Below are positions 60,504-64,000 of a stretch of 64,000 nucleotides of DNA, in pieces. The notes under the pieces were generated by a model. It was not told the DNA's origin, ran no database searches, and worked only from the letters and a program-made list of their open reading frames with translations. A program made the translations under genes and the position numbers. Source of the stretch: UBA7359 sp963976795 (GTDB taxonomy: Bacteria > Pseudomonadota > Gammaproteobacteria > Eutrophobiales > Eutrophobiaceae); the NCBI GenBank assembly GCA_963976795.1, contig CAXBLT010000005.1, positions 62,001 through 126,000 on the forward strand. The letters run 5' to 3'. How positions within the stretch are numbered: the stretch's first letter is position 1; every line of letters starts with the position of its first letter.

Positions 60504-61373
60504 TTAATCATTCCTTTTCTGATTTTGGCTATAAATTAGAAATGTTATTTGCTCTGATAATAAACCAATTAAGAATATGATGACTGACGTCAGGATCAAT
60601 AAAGCGCTCATATTTGTAAATCGTCCAAAATATGAATAAGTGTACGCATAGTAACAAAGCCCGGTAACAAAAATAGCAAAGCTGGCTGGAGCAAATATTT
60701 TAAGTGGCGAATATAGCGAAGTAACTCTAAAAATAATTAATAAGAATTTAACACCATCTTTAATTAGCCTAATATGACTGTCGCCTATGCGCTTTTCACA
60801 ATTTATTGGTACATATTTAATACTGTACCCAGACCGGAATAAAGCCATCGTTATGGTGGTTGGGTAGGAGAAACCATTCGGCAATAAATAAAGAAACTGC
60901 TCGAAGACACTTGCTTTTACTGCCCTAAAACCGGAGGTTAAATCACATATTTTATGTCCAGACATATAACTAGCCAATCTGTTATAAAGCAGATTCGCAA
61001 TACGTCTGGGAAGACTTGCATGTGAAGCAGCATCACGGGAACCAACAACCATGTCATTACCACGTTCAATCTCTTCAAGTAATCGCTGAATGTCTTCAGG
61101 TGAATGCTGACCATCGGCGTCCATAAAAACCAATATATCTCCTCTCGCGGCGCGCGCTCCAGTTTTTATAGAGGCGCCATTTCCTTTTGAGTACGGATGA
61201 GAAATCACTCTCACATTATATTTACTGCACTCATCTAAAGTATCGTCTTCAGAGCCATCATTAACAATGATAATTTCTGCATCGGCATATGTGGAAATTA
61301 ATTTTGGTAATAATTTTCGTAGTGATGCCGACTCATTTTTAGCCGGTAATATAATGCTTAAATTATTATTCAT
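60504..61373 (-). CDS. Glycosyltransferase family 2 (DPM/GtrB-like) with C-terminal membrane helices
   Basis: 289 residues. LSIILPAKNESASLRKLLPKL, VNDGSEDDTLDECS, GNGASIKTGARAARGDILVFMDADGQHSPEDIQ and DLTSGFRAVKASVFEQFLYLLP are the GT2 motifs of polyprenyl-phosphate hexose synthases. Two membrane helices close the protein (about 225-285). It should make polyprenyl-phosphate sugar for the membrane glycosyltransferases encoded upstream. The membrane-TPR gene ends 10 bases before its start. Confidence 0.9.
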   Translation of the reverse strand: MNNNLSIILPAKNESASLRKLLPKLISTYADAEIIIVNDGSEDDTLDECSKYNVRVISHPYSKGNGASIKTGARAARGDILVFMDADGQHSPEDIQRLLEEIERGNDMVVGSRDAASHASLPRRIANLLYNRLASYMSGHKICDLTSGFRAVKASVFEQFLYLLPNGFSYPTTITMALFRSGYSIKYVPINCEKRIGDSHIRLIKDGVKFLLIIFRVTSLYSPLKIFAPASFAIFVTGLCYYAYTYSYFGRFTNMSALLILTSVIIFLIGLLSEQITFLIYSQNQKRND

Positions 61374-61383
61374 GGTTCAATAA

Positions 61384-63291
61384 TTAAATATCCATTCCGT
61401 TTAGCAATTCCAATTGTTGTTCTACGTTTTTGTACAAAATAGTATTCTTATGAGCATTCTTCATTACATACTTAAAATCTTTTTTAGCTTGCACATAGTC
61501 TTCAATATATAAATATGAAAGTCCTCGATAGTATATAGAGTCCATGTGTGTTGGGTCAGACTCGTTAACATTTGTAAATAATATTATGGCTCTACGAAAT
61601 TCATTTGATGAAAAATAGCCTATGCCAAGATAATAATTCGCTTTAATATGACTTGGTAGCAATTCAATTATTTTTATGAAATCATTTCTGGCTAATTTCA
61701 CATCTCCAATATTATGATAAGCAACGCCTCGATTTAATAACGCATCAACATATGTAGGCAGAATATTTAAAGCCGCATTCAAATCGTCGATCGCTCCCTT
61801 TAAATCACCTGTGTGAATTCTAGTTGCTGCTCTCCCATTTAGAGAATAGGCATTATTCGAATCAACCCCAAGTGCTAGAGTATAATCCTCAAATGATTTT
61901 GCGTATAACTTTTTTCTTGCTCTATAATCTGCCCTGTTATTTAAAGCTTGATAATTAAACCTGTCAATTTCGATGGCATGTGTCCACAAGGATTCTTCAT
62001 CTTTCCATATTAATATTTGTTTGCTCGTACTACCTATTAGTACAGTCATCATAAATACATATGCGGTAAAAATTGAACATGCGACTGGCATCCCATATCT
62101 TCCTAAGCCTCGTATTAATTCTATTACTCGCAAAGTAATACAGCTAATGACAATAGAAAATGGCATTAAGGCAATGTAAGTATATCGATCCGCCATTATC
62201 TGTGCTCCGCTTTGGGTAAAACCTAAGACAGGAGATATAATTACGAAATAAATCAACATAAAGTACAATGGCCATTGTGTTCTCTTTCTTACAGATAAAG
62301 AGAGGATAAACACAGAGAGAAAGACAAAAAAATGTACAAAAAACTTAACATCATAAAAGTTTGTTTTACCCAATAGATATAACGGCGATAGCTCTGAAGG
62401 AAATAGAGTATGTAATAAATACATATTAAAACCGTAACTAGATTGCAGGAGTCTATCTACCAAGGTTAGTTTTTCCCAGGATATCATCGCACCTGCCGTG
62501 TTTTGTCCAGAGATAGCTATTAATGCAAATAAGGCAGCTATAATAATATACGGAGTCTTCTGCTTTATACTTTCCAGAATCAATTTCATTGATAATTTTG
62601 AGGGGTGAACTGTGGCCATATCCAGCAATATCAAGACAGCAGGAAAAGTAATGGCCCAAGCCTTACATAGCAATGACATAAAGAAACAACATAAAGAAAT
62701 AGCATAGTATCTCTTTAATGAATTCTTGGTTATACCCACATCTGTTTGAAACCTGTAACTCATATAAGCCAGAAAACTTATCAACATAAAGAAAGCGCTA
62801 AGCACATCTTTTCTTTCAGTAACCCAAACGACAGACTCTATTCTCAGGGGATGCAATGCGTATATTAAGGCACCAATAACTGACGAAAAAGTTATCAATA
62901 CATGATTTGCGGGTGCGCTATAAATTAATCTTAAAAATGAAGAGATCACGAACATCAGTAAAATTGAATTTATACCGTGCACTATGATATTGACCAACCG
63001 GTACCCATAGCTTTCCAAACCCCAGACTTGATAGTCCACGATAAAAGTCAACCATGTTAGCGGGAGATAATTACCACCGAATCTAGTGGTAAACGCCCAA
63101 ATTAAACTGTCATAACTGAAAGACCTTATGTGTGCGTTATTTACTATAATTTCTCGATCATCCCACACAAAATCATAGCCTAATGAAGACTTAAAAACAT
63201 AAAACACCAGAAAAAAAATAATGGTGCTTGAAAATATTGTGATTAACCTATCGCTTACATTATTTTTCAATGACGTTCCACTCCATACCAT
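61384..63291 (-). CDS. Membrane protein with GT-C-like core and C-terminal TPR repeats (TMTC-like)
   Basis: Up to 635 residues. About ten membrane helices to residue 430, with FVWDDREIIVNNAHI (about 40-54) and GGNYLPLTWLTFIVDYQVWGLESYGYRLVNIIVHGINSILL, patterns shared with eukaryotic TMTC and bacterial GT-C proteins. Residues about 440-630 contain five or so TPRs (AYSLNGRAATRIHTGDLKGAIDDLNAALNILP, LLNRGVAYHNIGDVKLARNDF and so on). Such proteins may be O-glycosyltransferases; activity here is inference. The ATG at 63291 has no Shine-Dalgarno and overlaps the upstream gene by 32 bases; TTG at 63270 with GGA six bases upstream is an alternative start. Confidence 0.82.
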   Translation of the reverse strand: MVWSGTSLKNNVSDRLITIFSSTIIFFLVFYVFKSSLGYDFVWDDREIIVNNAHIRSFSYDSLIWAFTTRFGGNYLPLTWLTFIVDYQVWGLESYGYRLVNIIVHGINSILLMFVISSFLRLIYSAPANHVLITFSSVIGALIYALHPLRIESVVWVTERKDVLSAFFMLISFLAYMSYRFQTDVGITKNSLKRYYAISLCCFFMSLLCKAWAITFPAVLILLDMATVHPSKLSMKLILESIKQKTPYIIIAALFALIAISGQNTAGAMISWEKLTLVDRLLQSSYGFNMYLLHTLFPSELSPLYLLGKTNFYDVKFFVHFFVFLSVFILSLSVRKRTQWPLYFMLIYFVIISPVLGFTQSGAQIMADRYTYIALMPFSIVISCITLRVIELIRGLGRYGMPVACSIFTAYVFMMTVLIGSTSKQILIWKDEESLWTHAIEIDRFNYQALNNRADYRARKKLYAKSFEDYTLALGVDSNNAYSLNGRAATRIHTGDLKGAIDDLNAALNILPTYVDALLNRGVAYHNIGDVKLARNDFIKIIELLPSHIKANYYLGIGYFSSNEFRRAIILFTNVNESDPTHMDSIYYRGLSYLYIEDYVQAKKDFKYVMKNAHKNTILYKNVEQQLELLNGMDI

Positions 63292-64000
63292 AACGTTTTG
63301 TCAGCCGTTCCATAAGAAGGTTTGCTTCGTTAACTTTTCTATTCGCTAAGAAAATTGATATTAATTTAACCTGATATTCAAGCGTGTCGGGATTTCTTAA
63401 TGCAATATCTTGCATTATCATCAATGCTTGCGCTGCACCGTCCGGCACTGTCACAAGGTAAGTAGAATAAATATAAAGCACATCGCTTCTTAATCTGCCT
63501 TGTACACTATTATTTTCTAAAAGATTGTTGAACAATCTTCGCATCATCATCTCGTTACTGCGGCATAAAGTTGTAATTTGACAATTGACATATTGACGCA
63601 AAGAAATAACTTCTGAGACATTCACATTTCCATGCTTGAAGTCTAAAGCGATTTTATCCATAAGCACAGGATCTTCATCTTCACCCAACATGGCAACAAC
63701 ATGGGCTAAGGCAATTGCTGGCTGCATGTCTCTATCGCTGAGTGACGCTGCTCTTTGTAATGCAGTTTTTGCAATATAGGCAAATGCAGGGTCGCGCTTT
63801 TGTTCATATATTTTAAAGTACGCATAACCCATTTCGTAATTTGCTGTAACTGAATTGGGATGTCGTTGAGCTAGGCGCTCGCCTAGTAAAACCAGATCGC
63901 TCCAGTCATATGCCCGATTGATTGTAATTAACGAAAATAGAATCGTAACAAACGCAAAAACCAAATTAGTTCTGACAACTTTTATTCTGTTTAATAATAC
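63260..64000 (-). CDS. C-terminal part of a membrane-anchored TPR protein (cut by window edge)
   Basis: The frame stays open to the right edge, so the N-terminus is outside the window. Visible residues: a short basic stretch (LLNRIKVVRTN), a membrane helix (LVFAFVTILFSLITI), then soluble helical repeats typical of TPRs (NYEMGYAYFKIYEQKRDPAFAYIAKTALQRAASL, IALRNPDTLEYQVKLISIFLANRKVNEANLLMERL). This is the layout of the end of the neighbouring TMTC-like protein, so a second protein of that type is likely. It overlaps the next gene by 32 bases. Identity of the missing part is unknown. Confidence 0.75.
   Translation of the reverse strand, partial: VLLNRIKVVRTNLVFAFVTILFSLITINRAYDWSDLVLLGERLAQRHPNSVTANYEMGYAYFKIYEQKRDPAFAYIAKTALQRAASLSDRDMQPAIALAHVVAMLGEDEDPVLMDKIALDFKHGNVNVSEVISLRQYVNCQITTLCRSNEMMMRRLFNNLLENNSVQGRLRSDVLYIYSTYLVTVPDGAAQALMIMQDIALRNPDTLEYQVKLISIFLANRKVNEANLLMERLTKRYGMEWNVIEK

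Noticed and set aside
1..64000. CRISPR arrays, tRNA or rRNA genes, integrase or attachment sites
   Set aside because: I looked in the intergenic gaps on both strands and saw no regularly spaced repeats, no tRNA-like TTC-loop with matching stems and no recombinase gene.

Overview
The window is AT-rich chromosomal DNA (roughly 40% GC by eye). Its gene content and order point to a free-living gammaproteobacterium. It carries nagZ, rlmD, cysM, rimI, a family-4 uracil-DNA glycosylase, an ilvB-ilvH-ilvC-psd-pssA-leuA block, proS, a purM / DUF2066 / perM / hda block, and a divergent trmJ-suhB pair. I see no tRNA, rRNA, CRISPR array or intact insertion sequence. Both ends cut through genes: a TraB/GumN-like gene on the left and a membrane-plus-TPR gene on the right.

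Region 1 (1-13.7 kb) is mixed housekeeping and accessory. It holds an operon of two peptide-type ABC permeases, nagZ and a TraB-like gene; a basic lysine/alanine-rich protein; an EmrE-type SMR pump; and a small sigma-factor operon (sigma, a DUF3619-like membrane protein, an acidic secreted protein, a very basic DUF3106 protein) whose sigma factor seems to start at CTG. It continues with an EF-hand protein, a CDF transporter, a truncated haemoglobin, an L,D-transpeptidase, a peptide-binding lipoprotein, rlmD and a DEDD exonuclease.

Region 2 (13.9-33.5 kb) is core metabolism. Cysteine and branched-chain amino-acid synthesis run on the minus strand with two phospholipid genes in between. The phosphatidylserine decarboxylase homologue appears to lack the serine that becomes the pyruvoyl group. 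proS, acyP, an orphan 526-residue protein, yihY, arsC, wrbA, hda, perM, DUF2066 and purM follow.

Region 3 (33.5-64 kb) is a large surface-polysaccharide island in which the housekeeping pair trmJ-suhB is embedded. Its core is a run of twelve minus-strand genes (59.9 down to 47.5 kb): winged-helix regulator, Wzm, Wzt with a C-terminal glycan-binding domain, SDR epimerase, GmhA-like isomerase, fused nucleotidyltransferase-sugar kinase (domain order reversed relative to HldE), E1-type thiamine-diphosphate enzyme alpha and beta, Nudix hydrolase, two glycosyltransferases and a double sulfotransferase. The first gene's GTG start lies inside a 12-base match to the ops element used by RfaH (NusG paralogue), with a 17-bp palindrome just upstream. 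Next to this is a cassette of two paralogous radical SAM proteins flanking a 111-residue protein. A UDP-xylose synthase, many GT2/GT4 enzymes, GT-C membrane glycosyltransferases and TMTC-like TPR proteins complete the island.

The most likely reading is an ABC-exported, probably sulfated glycan containing an unusual nucleotide-activated sugar made by the SIS / kinase-nucleotidyltransferase / E1 / radical SAM enzymes. That pathway is inference and is the best candidate here for something undescribed.
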